A stretch of 64,000 nucleotides of DNA from the NCBI RefSeq assembly GCF_024124665.1, contig NZ_JAMXSB010000011.1, positions 124,001 through 188,000 of the forward strand. Reading direction: 5' to 3'. Positions within the stretch are counted from its first letter, which is position 1. Every line of letters starts with the position of its first letter. The notes below the pieces were generated by a model. It was not told where the DNA came from. It ran no database searches and saw only the letters and a list, made by a program, of their open reading frames with translations. Both the position numbers and the translations under genes were made by a program. This DNA comes from Pleionea sp. CnH1-48. GTDB taxonomy: Bacteria > Pseudomonadota > Gammaproteobacteria > Enterobacterales > Kangiellaceae. Positions 27,991 to 36,662 of the stretch are shown piece by piece.

Positions 27991-28059
27991 TTGAGAGCCT
28001 GAGTTCGATAACTCATTTGGAGATTAACACTCAAAATGCCTTCCGCAAATAGCTCTCAA
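27991..28059. repeat. Nested inverted repeats between STAS gene and fliJ
   Basis: TTGAGAGC at 27991-27998 is matched by GCTCTCAA at 28052-28059. Inside lies a 6-bp hairpin TGAGTT-CGAT-AACTCA at 28000-28015. It sits in the 276-base gap (27865-28140) upstream of the STAS operon. It could be an operator, a transcript-end structure for fliJ or a leader element. No T-run follows on either strand. Confidence 0.45.
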
Positions 28060-28140
28060 CGGATAATAAATAGATGAAGATGTGACGAGCGTTTGTCACT
28101 CTTTGGAGACTGTTTTTGTCGTATTCAAAGAAGGTAACAC

Positions 28141-28587
28141 CTAGGACTTATTATGCCGACTAGAACTGTTAAACGTATCTTCGGCGGCTCGAGATTCTTT
28201 AATGTCTGATTCTTTTATCTCTGCTGTGCGAACCTTTTGTTGGTAACGATTGACGGCTTCGGCACGGCTGTTTTGTTTTTGCCAGAGCTTTCTTTTTTCT
28301 GCCATCTCTTTTTGCAACTTATTAAGCTGATGTTTTTGTTGTTCTATCGCATTATCGAGTTGCCCTAAAAAATGCTTATAATGCTGCAGTTGCGCACCGG
28401 ACATTCCTTTACCTGCACGAAAATGAAACTCTGCCAGATAATCGGCACGATAACGCACTAACTCACTGAGACGATGCTCAGCATTTTGGCAAGATTGATT
28501 CGCTTTGCCCAGGGCATCAGCAGCGCCCTGCTCTTTTTGCTTGGCCAGGCGCTTTACCGGCTCAATGCGTTGCGATCTTGGTTTCAT
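28141..28587 (-). CDS. fliJ: Flagellar export chaperone FliJ
   Basis: 148-residue, almost entirely coiled-coil protein rich in Lys, Gln and Glu (KHQLNKLQKEMAEKRKLWQK), matching FliJ, which sits in the FliI ATPase ring and escorts chaperones. Start overlaps the fliI stop by 4 bases. Last gene of fliE-F-G-H-I-J. Confidence 0.92.
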   Translation of the reverse strand: MKPRSQRIEPVKRLAKQKEQGAADALGKANQSCQNAEHRLSELVRYRADYLAEFHFRAGKGMSGAQLQHYKHFLGQLDNAIEQQKHQLNKLQKEMAEKRKLWQKQNSRAEAVNRYQQKVRTAEIKESDIKESRAAEDTFNSSSRHNKS

Positions 28588-29948
28588 GAGTTAATCACTC
28601 CAGGTAACGCGGCGGTGGTTGACTGAAGGAGCTCGGTCAGTTTCAACAAATTGTTCTGGCGTTCGGCTTTTTCATCAATGTCTTGCTGCAAAAATTCACG
28701 AATAGCGGGCATCAGCTGAATCGCTTCATCAATGTCTTGATCACTGCCTTGCTCATAAGCACCAATGCTGATCAAATCTCGATTGCGCTGATAGGTGGAA
28801 TAAATGCGTTTGAACTGTCGGATCATGAGCTGCTGTTCTTTATGGGTGATCTGCGTGATAGCACGACTCACCGACTGCTCAATATCGATAGCGGGATAAT
28901 GCCCCTCATCAGCGAGACTACGTGATAACACAACATGTCCGTCCAGAATCGCGCGAGCAGCATCAACAATAGGATCTTGCTGATCGTCGCCTTCTGCCAG
29001 CACGGTGTAAAAGGCCGTGATAGACCCACCTTCTTTTTCGGCGTTGCCCGCTCTTTCGACCAACTGGGGCAACTTGGCAAATACCGAGGGTGGATAGCCT
29101 TTAGTAGCGGGAGGCTCTCCGACCGCCAAAGCGATTTCTCGTTGTGCCTGACAGAATCGCGTTAACGAATCCATCAGCAATAAAACGTTTTGTCCTTTAT
29201 CGCGAAACGACTCGGCAATCGCCGTGGCCACCTGTGCTCCTTGTAATCGCATCAAAGGAGGATTATCTGCGGGTACAGCAACAACCACCGAACGCTCGCG
29301 CCCTTCAATGCCAAGAATGTTTTCGATAAATTCTTTTACCTCTCGTCCTCGCTCTCCGATGAGTCCCACTACGATCACATCGGCTTCGGTAAAGCGGGTC
29401 ATCATACCCAGCAAGACCGACTTACCCACGCCGCTTCCGGCCAGTAATCCCATGCGCTGACCTCGACCAACCGTCAATAATGAGTCAATGGCCGCAACGC
29501 CCACGTCCAATGGCGAATCAATGGGATGACGTAACAGAGGATTAATCGGTTGTCCTTGCAACGGATAGCTTTCGTCAGCCTCTAGTGGGCCAAGTCCATC
29601 AATAGGTTGTCCCAAACCATCCAGTACTCGTCCCAGCAAGCCATTACCCACTTTAATATTGGCCGATGCGCCTAAAGGCGTTACCTTGGCCCCCGGGCCA
29701 AAACCTTCAACTTCGCTGGTAGACATCAAGTAAATTTTATCGTGAGCGAATCCAACCACTTCTGCCGTCGCCTGATGACCATTGCGCGAGGTAATAATGC
29801 AACGTTCACCGATATTAACCTGGCACCCGATGGCTTCCATTGTCATCCCTACCATGCGCGTTAACTTTCCGTCCACCACAGGATCAGGCGCAGAACTCAA
29901 CTTCTGTTGATAGTGTTTGAGCGATTGAGCAAAATCAGTTTGATGCAT
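28584..29948 (-). CDS. fliI: Flagellum-specific ATPase FliI
   Basis: Hexameric ATPase of the export apparatus, 454 residues from the chosen start. Walker A GLLAGSGVGKS, Walker B region NVLLLMDSLTRF, and GEPPATKGYPPSVFAKLP are family hallmarks. ATG at 29948 (MHQTDFAQSLKHY) overlaps fliH by 14 bases; the frame stays open to 29987 but that lies inside fliH. Coupled to fliJ by a 4-base overlap. Confidence 0.98.
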   Translation of the reverse strand: MHQTDFAQSLKHYQQKLSSAPDPVVDGKLTRMVGMTMEAIGCQVNIGERCIITSRNGHQATAEVVGFAHDKIYLMSTSEVEGFGPGAKVTPLGASANIKVGNGLLGRVLDGLGQPIDGLGPLEADESYPLQGQPINPLLRHPIDSPLDVGVAAIDSLLTVGRGQRMGLLAGSGVGKSVLLGMMTRFTEADVIVVGLIGERGREVKEFIENILGIEGRERSVVVAVPADNPPLMRLQGAQVATAIAESFRDKGQNVLLLMDSLTRFCQAQREIALAVGEPPATKGYPPSVFAKLPQLVERAGNAEKEGGSITAFYTVLAEGDDQQDPIVDAARAILDGHVVLSRSLADEGHYPAIDIEQSVSRAITQITHKEQQLMIRQFKRIYSTYQRNRDLISIGAYEQGSDQDIDEAIQLMPAIREFLQQDIDEKAERQNNLLKLTELLQSTTAALPGVINS

Positions 29949-30717
29949 CGTCTTCACGCTGGCGTTGTTCGCCAAAAATATGACCAAAAATATCGGCGAT
30001 GCGTTTCTCTATGGTTGCATCAATACTGGAGGCTGTTGTTTTGACCTGGCAACCTCCTCGAGTGACGGTGGGATCGTCCAACACTTTCCAGTGATGTTCG
30101 CCTCCTCCATCCAGATGAAATAATTTGTTAACCAGTTGCACATCGTCTGGATGCAGATGAACGCGAATATCTTGCGAGCGCTCAGGTAACATCGACAGAG
30201 CTTCGCGAATGACGGCAACAATTTGTTCTGGGGCTTGTTGTATCTCTCGACGAATAAGCTGATGGGTTATGGCGCAGGTGAGATCTTTTAAGGCTTCTTC
30301 TACGGCCTCTTGTTGTTCTATCAAAGGATCCTGAAGGTGAGTCATTAATTGCTCGAAACGCTGTTTCCATTGAGCCACTTCGGCTTCGGCCGCTTGCAAA
30401 CCTTGTTGCAGTCCGTCTTCTTTCCCTTTTTCTAAACCTTCGTCATAGGCTGCTTGACGGATCTGTTCAATCTCTTCTGCTGTTGGTGGAGCATCGATTA
30501 ATTCTTCAACGATAGGTTCAACTTCTATTTCAGCTTCTTTTTCTTGCCCCAGCTGATTAAAACTCATCCGAGTTAAATTGGCGGCAGTCTCGCCTTTTAT
30601 AACAACCGATTCATTTTTTTTGTTCTTTGTTTTGGCAGGACTTGCAGAACCCTCTGTCGCTTGACCAGAGGCTTCTTGCTCAGCCATTAAAGCATCAATA
30701 TCGAATTGCTCTGCCAT
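29935..30717 (-). CDS. fliH: Flagellar assembly protein FliH
   Basis: Negative regulator and stalk of FliI. 260 residues: charged N-terminal region, a Glu/Gln-rich coiled coil (about 85-140) and a C-terminal domain with VAVIREALSMLPERSQDIRVHLHPDDV and GGCQVKTTASSIDATIEKR segments (each shown only in part). It lies 22 bases after fliG. Confidence 0.95.
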   Translation of the reverse strand: MAEQFDIDALMAEQEASGQATEGSASPAKTKNKKNESVVIKGETAANLTRMSFNQLGQEKEAEIEVEPIVEELIDAPPTAEEIEQIRQAAYDEGLEKGKEDGLQQGLQAAEAEVAQWKQRFEQLMTHLQDPLIEQQEAVEEALKDLTCAITHQLIRREIQQAPEQIVAVIREALSMLPERSQDIRVHLHPDDVQLVNKLFHLDGGGEHHWKVLDDPTVTRGGCQVKTTASSIDATIEKRIADIFGHIFGEQRQREDDASN

Positions 30718-30739
30718 TACTTACAACCTTATACCGTCA

Positions 30740-31771
30740 CTAAATCATTTCTTCGCCGACACCACCCAGAACAATCTCACCGGCATCCGCCATACGTCGG
30801 GCAACAGTAAGAATTTCTTTTTGTGCGGTTTCAACTTCACTGACTTTAACAGGGCCCATCGCATCAAGATCGTCACGCAATAGCTCTGCTGCTCGTTTAG
30901 ACATATTGGCCAGAATTTTATCTTTAATACCTTCATCAGCCCCTTTCAATGCCATGAGTAAAGTATCGGTCGATATTTCTCTGAGCAGCGCTTGAATGCC
31001 GCGATCATCAACATCAGATAAGTTATCGAATACAAACATCAAGTCTTGAATTTGCTGTCCGAGATCTTCATCAACTTCTTTAATGTTTTCCATTAGCTGG
31101 CTTTCGACGCTGGTATCCAGGAAGTTCATTATGTCTGCAATCTTACGTACACCACCAATCTGAGCAGCTTTAGACGTTGTACTACCAGAGAATTGTTTTT
31201 CCATAATGGTATTCAGTTCTTGTAATGCAGCGGGCTGAATACTTTCTAGTGCCGAGATTCTGAGCGCCAGATCAACCCGAACATTATCAGCAAACTGTCC
31301 CAGAATTTCGGCCGACTGATCAGGGTCTAAATAGGACAATACAATGGATTGGATTTGCGGATGTTCATAACGAATAATGTCGGCCACAGCACGAGGGTCC
31401 ATCCACTTTAAGGTATCCAGCCCTTTGGTGTTAGCGCCCAATAAAATACGGTCAATCAATGCATCGGCCTTATCGTCGCCGAGTGCTGATTTTAAGGTAC
31501 GACGAATATATTCTTCGGTACCAATCCCGATGCCCGTTTGACCTTCCACTTGCTGCAAAAAGATATCTAACACATCTTCTACGTCGTCTTTTTCGACATT
31601 ATTTAATGATGCCATCGACAAGCCAATGCGTTGAACTTCTTTCGGCCCCATGTGCTTGAGCACTTCGGCGGCGTTTTCTTCTCCCATCGACAGCAGTAAG
31701 ATGGCCGCTTTGTCGGTGCCCGAAAAGCTCTTTCTCTCTCCGTCAGCAGGTTTATTTTCGTCATCACTCAT
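30740..31771 (-). CDS. fliG: Flagellar motor switch protein FliG
   Basis: C-ring protein that interacts with stator units and generates torque. 343 residues with FliG N, middle (RYEHPQIQSIVLSYL, EHPQ motif) and C-terminal torque-helix domains (DDRGIQALLREISTDTLLMAL). Start overlaps fliF by 8 bases. Confidence 0.98.
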   Translation of the reverse strand: MSDDENKPADGERKSFSGTDKAAILLLSMGEENAAEVLKHMGPKEVQRIGLSMASLNNVEKDDVEDVLDIFLQQVEGQTGIGIGTEEYIRRTLKSALGDDKADALIDRILLGANTKGLDTLKWMDPRAVADIIRYEHPQIQSIVLSYLDPDQSAEILGQFADNVRVDLALRISALESIQPAALQELNTIMEKQFSGSTTSKAAQIGGVRKIADIMNFLDTSVESQLMENIKEVDEDLGQQIQDLMFVFDNLSDVDDRGIQALLREISTDTLLMALKGADEGIKDKILANMSKRAAELLRDDLDAMGPVKVSEVETAQKEILTVARRMADAGEIVLGGVGEEMI

Positions 31772-33440
31772 CTTCGTCTACCCAACTTTTTATCAGCTGT
31801 GCAACCATGGTCGGATCTTGAGCCACTACGGCTTTCGCCTGCTCAATTTTGCGTGAACCTTCCAAACTGGGGCCTGGCAATTGCAGGCTTTCTTCACCGC
31901 CACCGGTCAACGACAATTGTTCATCGGCCATCACATCAATATCGTCCAGACTCTCTTCTGGCTCTGCTGTTGGAATCACCTCGGGTGCTGTCGTCAAGTT
32001 ACGCATGACGGGCTTTAAAACACCAAAGATGAGCAATAAACCTAACAGTAAAGCAGTAATAGGCTTCCACAACGCCTGAAACAAGGGTTGTTCGTAAAAT
32101 TGCAGCGGCGCTACTTCTATCGGCTCAGGACGCACGAAAGGAAAACTCTCAACTTCGACCCGATCACCTCTTCCTACATTATAGCCAATAACCCCCTGTA
32201 TCAGACGGGTGATGTTATTAATAATGGCCTGTTCGCGAGGAATGCGTTGAGTGGGGTCTGTCGGGCTATCGACAAAATCAACACCTACCGAAACAGACAC
32301 TTTTCGTACCACGCCTATCTGGTTGCGAGTGTGACTGATGGTAGTGTCGAGATCATAGTTGCGCTCTGATTCCAGACGACGATTTTGGCTACCATTACCT
32401 TCTGTTGAATTAGTGTTATCACTGGTTAAGGTTTCAGGGATCGTTGAGGCCGCAGGAGGCTGATTCGATAAAGCACCGGGTATGCCCGTTGCTCGTCCGG
32501 CGTTGCTGGTATCTTCTAAGGTGCGTTCGCTGCGTACCGCTGGAACTTCTGGATTAAACAACTGCTGTGTTTGCTCGGTTTTAGAGAAGTCCATATCCAC
32601 ATTAACCTGCACCGTATAGTTACCTTCTCCCAAAATAGGCAACAGTATCTGGTCGATTTTCTCTTGTAATTCCTGTTGGCGTTCACGTTGCATTTTAAGT
32701 TCGCGTGTTGTTTCACGCTCTTCTTTGCTGCGACTGCCAGAATGTAACAAACGTCCGAACTGATCGGTAATGGTTACTTTCTCAGGCTCCAGATTAGCGA
32801 CACTGCCGGTGACCAGATCAACGATTGCCCGAATTTGCTCATCTTCTAATGTACGACGGCTAAATAGATTAAGTAAGACAGACGCACTGGGCTTGCGTTT
32901 GTTTTTAAGAAAAGCGGACTCTTTGGGGATGGCTAGATGAACTTTTGCAGAACGCACACCACGAAACTCTTCAATTGTGCGCGCTAATTTTAGTTCGGCA
33001 CTGCGTTGTAAACGTGCGGTTTCTAAACGTTGCGAAACGCCAAAGCCGGATTCTTTGTTGAGTAAAGAGTCACTACGATCAGGATTAATTTCGAGTCCCT
33101 GCATCGAAATTTCGAGTTGCACCTTTTGAAAGTCTTCACTACGAATTGAAATAATGCCTCTTTCATCCAAACGGTGAGGAATATTTTGCGCCTTCAACAT
33201 GTTGACGATTTCTACGGTGGTTGCCGCATCCGTCAAGGCCAGGGGTGTCATTTCTTCTTCCGTTCCCCACAACACTATGAAAACACCTAACGCAACACTG
33301 GCGGCAATACCAATCATTAATCCCAGCTGTTTAAACAAGCTGAGATTAGTCATGCCAGGTAATAAGGTTCGCGGCGTTTTAGAGTCTTCTCCGCTATCGT
33401 CTACACTGGCCAGGTCTGTTGACGCTGTTGCTTCTGCCAC
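31764..33440 (-). CDS. fliF: Flagellar MS-ring protein FliF
   Basis: Forms the MS ring in the inner membrane. 558 residues: first membrane helix about 38-58, ring-building motifs (SVLLNLFSRRTLEDEQIRAI, VNVDMDFSKTEQTQ), second helix about 447-467 (ITALLLGLLLIFGVL), and a FliG-binding C-terminus (VAQLIKSWVDEDE). Start codon is GTG at 33440 with AGGATAG 3 bases upstream. Confidence 0.98.
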   Translation of the reverse strand: MAEATASTDLASVDDSGEDSKTPRTLLPGMTNLSLFKQLGLMIGIAASVALGVFIVLWGTEEEMTPLALTDAATTVEIVNMLKAQNIPHRLDERGIISIRSEDFQKVQLEISMQGLEINPDRSDSLLNKESGFGVSQRLETARLQRSAELKLARTIEEFRGVRSAKVHLAIPKESAFLKNKRKPSASVLLNLFSRRTLEDEQIRAIVDLVTGSVANLEPEKVTITDQFGRLLHSGSRSKEERETTRELKMQRERQQELQEKIDQILLPILGEGNYTVQVNVDMDFSKTEQTQQLFNPEVPAVRSERTLEDTSNAGRATGIPGALSNQPPAASTIPETLTSDNTNSTEGNGSQNRRLESERNYDLDTTISHTRNQIGVVRKVSVSVGVDFVDSPTDPTQRIPREQAIINNITRLIQGVIGYNVGRGDRVEVESFPFVRPEPIEVAPLQFYEQPLFQALWKPITALLLGLLLIFGVLKPVMRNLTTAPEVIPTAEPEESLDDIDVMADEQLSLTGGGEESLQLPGPSLEGSRKIEQAKAVVAQDPTMVAQLIKSWVDEDE

Positions 33441-33453
33441 CGTCTATCCTCAC

Positions 33454-33777
33454 TTATATTGGCATGTTCATGATGTCTTGATAGGCAGACACCACACGAT
33501 TTCTTACTTGAACAACGGCGTCAAAAGCGACACCTGATTTTTGCGACGCAATCATGGCTTTTACCAGACTGACACCACCGTCTCCGGCTTCTATTTGGCG
33601 CGCTGCCTGACTGGATTCTTTCTGCAGTTCATTAACCTGATTAATGGCTTTTGACAACGCCTGAGTAAAATCGCCACCAGACTCAACTTTGCCAGTCGGT
33701 TGCGCTGGACTTTGCTGTGCCACATCAGACAAACGACGCATGTGGGCTAGAATTTGTTCGGGAGTAATTTGATTCAT
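33454..33777 (-). CDS. fliE: Flagellar hook-basal body protein FliE
   Basis: Rod-MS ring junction protein, 107 residues. Typical C-terminal half SLVKAMIASQKSGVAFDAVVQVRNRVVSAYQDIMNMPI, quoted here in segments of interest: ASQKSGVAFDAVVQVRN and YQDIMNMPI. First gene of fliE-J. The gap to fleR is only 29 bases and I found no sigma-54 box there, so its promoter may lie inside fleR. Confidence 0.96.
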   Translation of the reverse strand: MNQITPEQILAHMRRLSDVAQQSPAQPTGKVESGGDFTQALSKAINQVNELQKESSQAARQIEAGDGGVSLVKAMIASQKSGVAFDAVVQVRNRVVSAYQDIMNMPI

Positions 33778-33806
33778 AATAATGACCTCAATCGATTGTC
33801 ATAACT

Positions 33807-35141
33807 CTATGCGGGTATGTCGTAACCCATTTCTCTCATGCGTGCTAACTTGTAACGCAATGTTCTGGGGCTGATGCCAAGCTCATCGGCTACGTCTTTT
33901 TTTCTGCCCGTACGTTTTAGTGCATCAATAATTAATTGATACTCGTGATGACGTACACCATCACCTAAAGATGCTTGTGCAGATTCAGATTCTTCTTTTT
34001 CAACACTGGTTTGATGGGTTGTTTCAAACATTAAGTGTTCGGGTAACAAAGTGTCATCGTTACATAAAATCAAACACCGCTGCATCACATTATCCAGCTC
34101 GCGAACATTGCCAGGCCAGCTATAAGAAATCAGTTTAGAACGTGCAGCAACTGACAACTCAGGCATCTTGCGTCCGTTCTGTTTGGCATATTTATTTAAT
34201 AGCATTTCGGCAATGGGAATAATGTCACCGGAACGCTCAGCAAGCCCCAAACAACGTAAAGGAAAAACGTTGAGTCGGTAATAAAGATCTTCACGAAAAC
34301 GCTTTTGTTGTACTTCCTGCATCAGGTCACGATTGGTGGTAGCAATAATACGCACATCCAGTTCTATCGACTTTCTAGCACCCAGACGTTCAACTTCGCG
34401 CTCCTGAATAACTCGTAACAGTTTTGCCTGGAGGGCCAGATCCATTTCTGAAATTTCGTCTAACAATAAAGTGCCGTTTTGTGCTTGCTCAAACTTTCCT
34501 GGGCAGCTTTGATGAGCTCCAGTATAAGCACCTTTCTCGTAACCAAACAAAGTGGCTTCAAGCATATTTTCAGGGATAGCCGCACAGTTGATAGCAATAA
34601 AAGGATGTTCACTGCGCTGTGACTGTTGATGAATGTAGCGCGCCATCACTTCTTTACCCGCTCCACTGGGTCCATTTAATAGAACGGTTGAATCGGTTTG
34701 AGCAATTTTTTCTGCCAACCCATAAAGAGACTGACTTTGCTCATCACAAATAACAGGCTGATCGCAAGCGGTGTCTTGATGAGACTGATATTGCTCGATG
34801 ACTTTTAATAATGAAGTGGGTTCAAAAGGCTTTTGCAAAAACTCATTGGCACCTTCTTGCATGGCTGCAACCGCTGTATCAATAGTGCCGTACGCCGTCA
34901 TTAAAATAAAAGGCGTACGTTGATTTTTATTGCGCACATATTTTAATAAGTCACGTCCGTTTTTTTCTCCAAGATGGATATCGCTGACCACCATATCAGG
35001 TTCTGACTTCCCCCAGCAGGCGATAGCCGACTCAACACATTCAGCAGAGACAACATCATAACCAGAAACTTCCAGAGTATCCGAGAGCGCCTCACGTAAA
35101 CCGTTGTCATCTTCGACGACTAACACTTTTGCTTTATTCAT
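33807..35141 (-). CDS. fleR: Sigma-54-dependent response regulator FleR
   Basis: Activator of middle-late flagellar genes, phosphorylated by FleS. 444 residues: REC with Asp54 in VVSDIHLG, AAA+ domain with Walker A GPSGAGKE, the sigma-54 contact loop as GAYTGA, and a C-terminal Fis-type helix-turn-helix (GRKKDVADELGISPRTLRYKL). ATG at 35141 (MNKAKVLVVEDDNG) has GAGAGAGG 10 bases upstream; the open frame upstream to 35189 lies in fleS. 20 bases separate it from fleS. Confidence 0.96.
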   Translation of the reverse strand: MNKAKVLVVEDDNGLREALSDTLEVSGYDVVSAECVESAIACWGKSEPDMVVSDIHLGEKNGRDLLKYVRNKNQRTPFILMTAYGTIDTAVAAMQEGANEFLQKPFEPTSLLKVIEQYQSHQDTACDQPVICDEQSQSLYGLAEKIAQTDSTVLLNGPSGAGKEVMARYIHQQSQRSEHPFIAINCAAIPENMLEATLFGYEKGAYTGAHQSCPGKFEQAQNGTLLLDEISEMDLALQAKLLRVIQEREVERLGARKSIELDVRIIATTNRDLMQEVQQKRFREDLYYRLNVFPLRCLGLAERSGDIIPIAEMLLNKYAKQNGRKMPELSVAARSKLISYSWPGNVRELDNVMQRCLILCNDDTLLPEHLMFETTHQTSVEKEESESAQASLGDGVRHHEYQLIIDALKRTGRKKDVADELGISPRTLRYKLARMREMGYDIPA

Positions 35142-35161
35142 AATACAACAACCTCTCTCGT

Positions 35162-36376
35162 TTACTCGGCAGATAACGCTTGAATGCAAGGCAAGGTTAC
35201 AGTAAACCGAGTGCCCTTATTGGCTTCTGAATCTACATCGACCTTGCCATCATGGGCGATAACAACCCCTTGTAATACGGGCAGTCCCAAACCAGTGCCA
35301 CCGGACTTGGTCGTAAAAAAAGGCTCAAAGATCTGTGCTTTGACGGATTCAGAAATACCGATGCCATTATCTTCAACTTGAATCGTCAGCCAGTCATTAG
35401 CTACCGAAAATCGAACAACCACCTTCGCTTTTTCGGCCAGAACCTCGGTTGCCTGACAAGCATTATCGATTAAATTCATAACCGCACTTTTCACGGACTC
35501 TTCATTTACAAAAATTCGATAGTGACTGGTAACATCTAGCTCGACATCTACATCAACATTCATCTGTTTGACATGTTGAATGATACTTTCTACAAACTTT
35601 TCGACATCACACCAAGATTTTTGTAAACCTCCACTGCGAGCAAACTGCAACATGTCACTCACATGCTGCTCCAGGTGGTGCAAACAGCCTAATAAGCGTT
35701 GGCCAAATTTTTGACGAGTTGTGTTGGTTAAATCTTCACGACTTAAATTTGCGCCATATAAGAGTGCCGAAGACAAAGGCGTGCGAATTTGATGAGCCAG
35801 TGAGGCCATCATCTTTCCAATGCTGGATAAACGCTTGTCCTGATTGAGCTTGTCTTGCAGTTTGCGGGTTTCTGTTAGATCGGTGATAACAACCAACTGA
35901 CCAGGCTCATAATCCAATGCTCGAGTTTCAATACGAACCCGGCGTCCGTCTTTTAATGAAATCTCATGCCCATCATCCGAGCGAGGCGAAAAGGCCCGCT
36001 GAATGATGTTCATCCATTTTTCCCCCAATAATGGACGGCCTAATAAATCCACAGCCACCGCATTGCAATCTTGTACACATCCCTGTTCATCAAGCACCAC
36101 CACACCAGCGGGTAAGATAGACAATAGACTGGAAAGCTTTTGCGCCAACCTTTCTTTTTCTTGCAACTGCAGTTGTTTGTTGCGAACTTCGCTGGCTAGT
36201 CGATCAGCCAGGTTTTCTACCTGTCCTTCCAGGGACTGATAAGAATGCACAAAAGATTCTGATAATCGATTAAAATGCGCGAAGGCATCCTGCATCTGCT
36301 CCAGATCCAAACGTTGGCTGTCGATCTTAGGAAGACCTTCATTATGTTCACTGATTATCGAAGACTGTGCTGACAT
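35162..36376 (-). CDS. fleS: Sensor histidine kinase FleS
   Basis: Cytoplasmic kinase partner of FleR. 404 residues: N-terminal coiled coil, one PAS domain (about 85-185, LPAGVVVLDEQGCVQDCNAVAV), HisKA with the phospho-His in SLAHQIRTPLSSALL, and HATPase with DNACQA, DNGIG and GGTGLGLPVLQG. No membrane helix. ATG at 36376 follows GAGGAGAG by about 8 bases. A sigma-54 promoter lies about 70 bases upstream. Confidence 0.96.
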   Translation of the reverse strand: MSAQSSIISEHNEGLPKIDSQRLDLEQMQDAFAHFNRLSESFVHSYQSLEGQVENLADRLASEVRNKQLQLQEKERLAQKLSSLLSILPAGVVVLDEQGCVQDCNAVAVDLLGRPLLGEKWMNIIQRAFSPRSDDGHEISLKDGRRVRIETRALDYEPGQLVVITDLTETRKLQDKLNQDKRLSSIGKMMASLAHQIRTPLSSALLYGANLSREDLTNTTRQKFGQRLLGCLHHLEQHVSDMLQFARSGGLQKSWCDVEKFVESIIQHVKQMNVDVDVELDVTSHYRIFVNEESVKSAVMNLIDNACQATEVLAEKAKVVVRFSVANDWLTIQVEDNGIGISESVKAQIFEPFFTTKSGGTGLGLPVLQGVVIAHDGKVDVDSEANKGTRFTVTLPCIQALSAE

Positions 36377-36442
36377 TGGTTTGACTCTCCTCACCAGAAC
36401 CCGTCAAAAAAATCGCAAATACTGACTCTGGTAAGAATTAAC

Positions 36443-36457
36443 GCAAACATTATGCCA
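36443..36457 (-). promoter_or_regulatory. Sigma-54 promoter for fleSR
   Basis: Minus strand reads TGGCATAATGTTTGC: GG and GC 10 bases apart, both elements at consensus. It lies in the 286-base fleQ-fleS gap and points to fleS. FleQ encoded just upstream is the expected activator. Confidence 0.8.
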
Positions 36458-36662
36458 CTATCGCATTTCTTTTTGTTTTCATTAAGTTAGAGAGGGAGGT
36501 AAAAAGCATCGTCAAATTTACGACGTTTTATTAAGGTAGTTTAGTGAGTATTCAGTGATTAATAAGAATGAACTAAAACAATAAACATACGTACAACTTA
36601 ATCTAAAGCTGGGGTTATTTTCTTTTTAGCCATCAATGATGGAGAACACAAAAGGTCTTTGT

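Noticed and set aside
33778-33960. A sigma-54 promoter for fliE
   Set aside because: I searched the gap and the end of fleR for GG-N10-GC with matching elements and found none; not reported as a feature.
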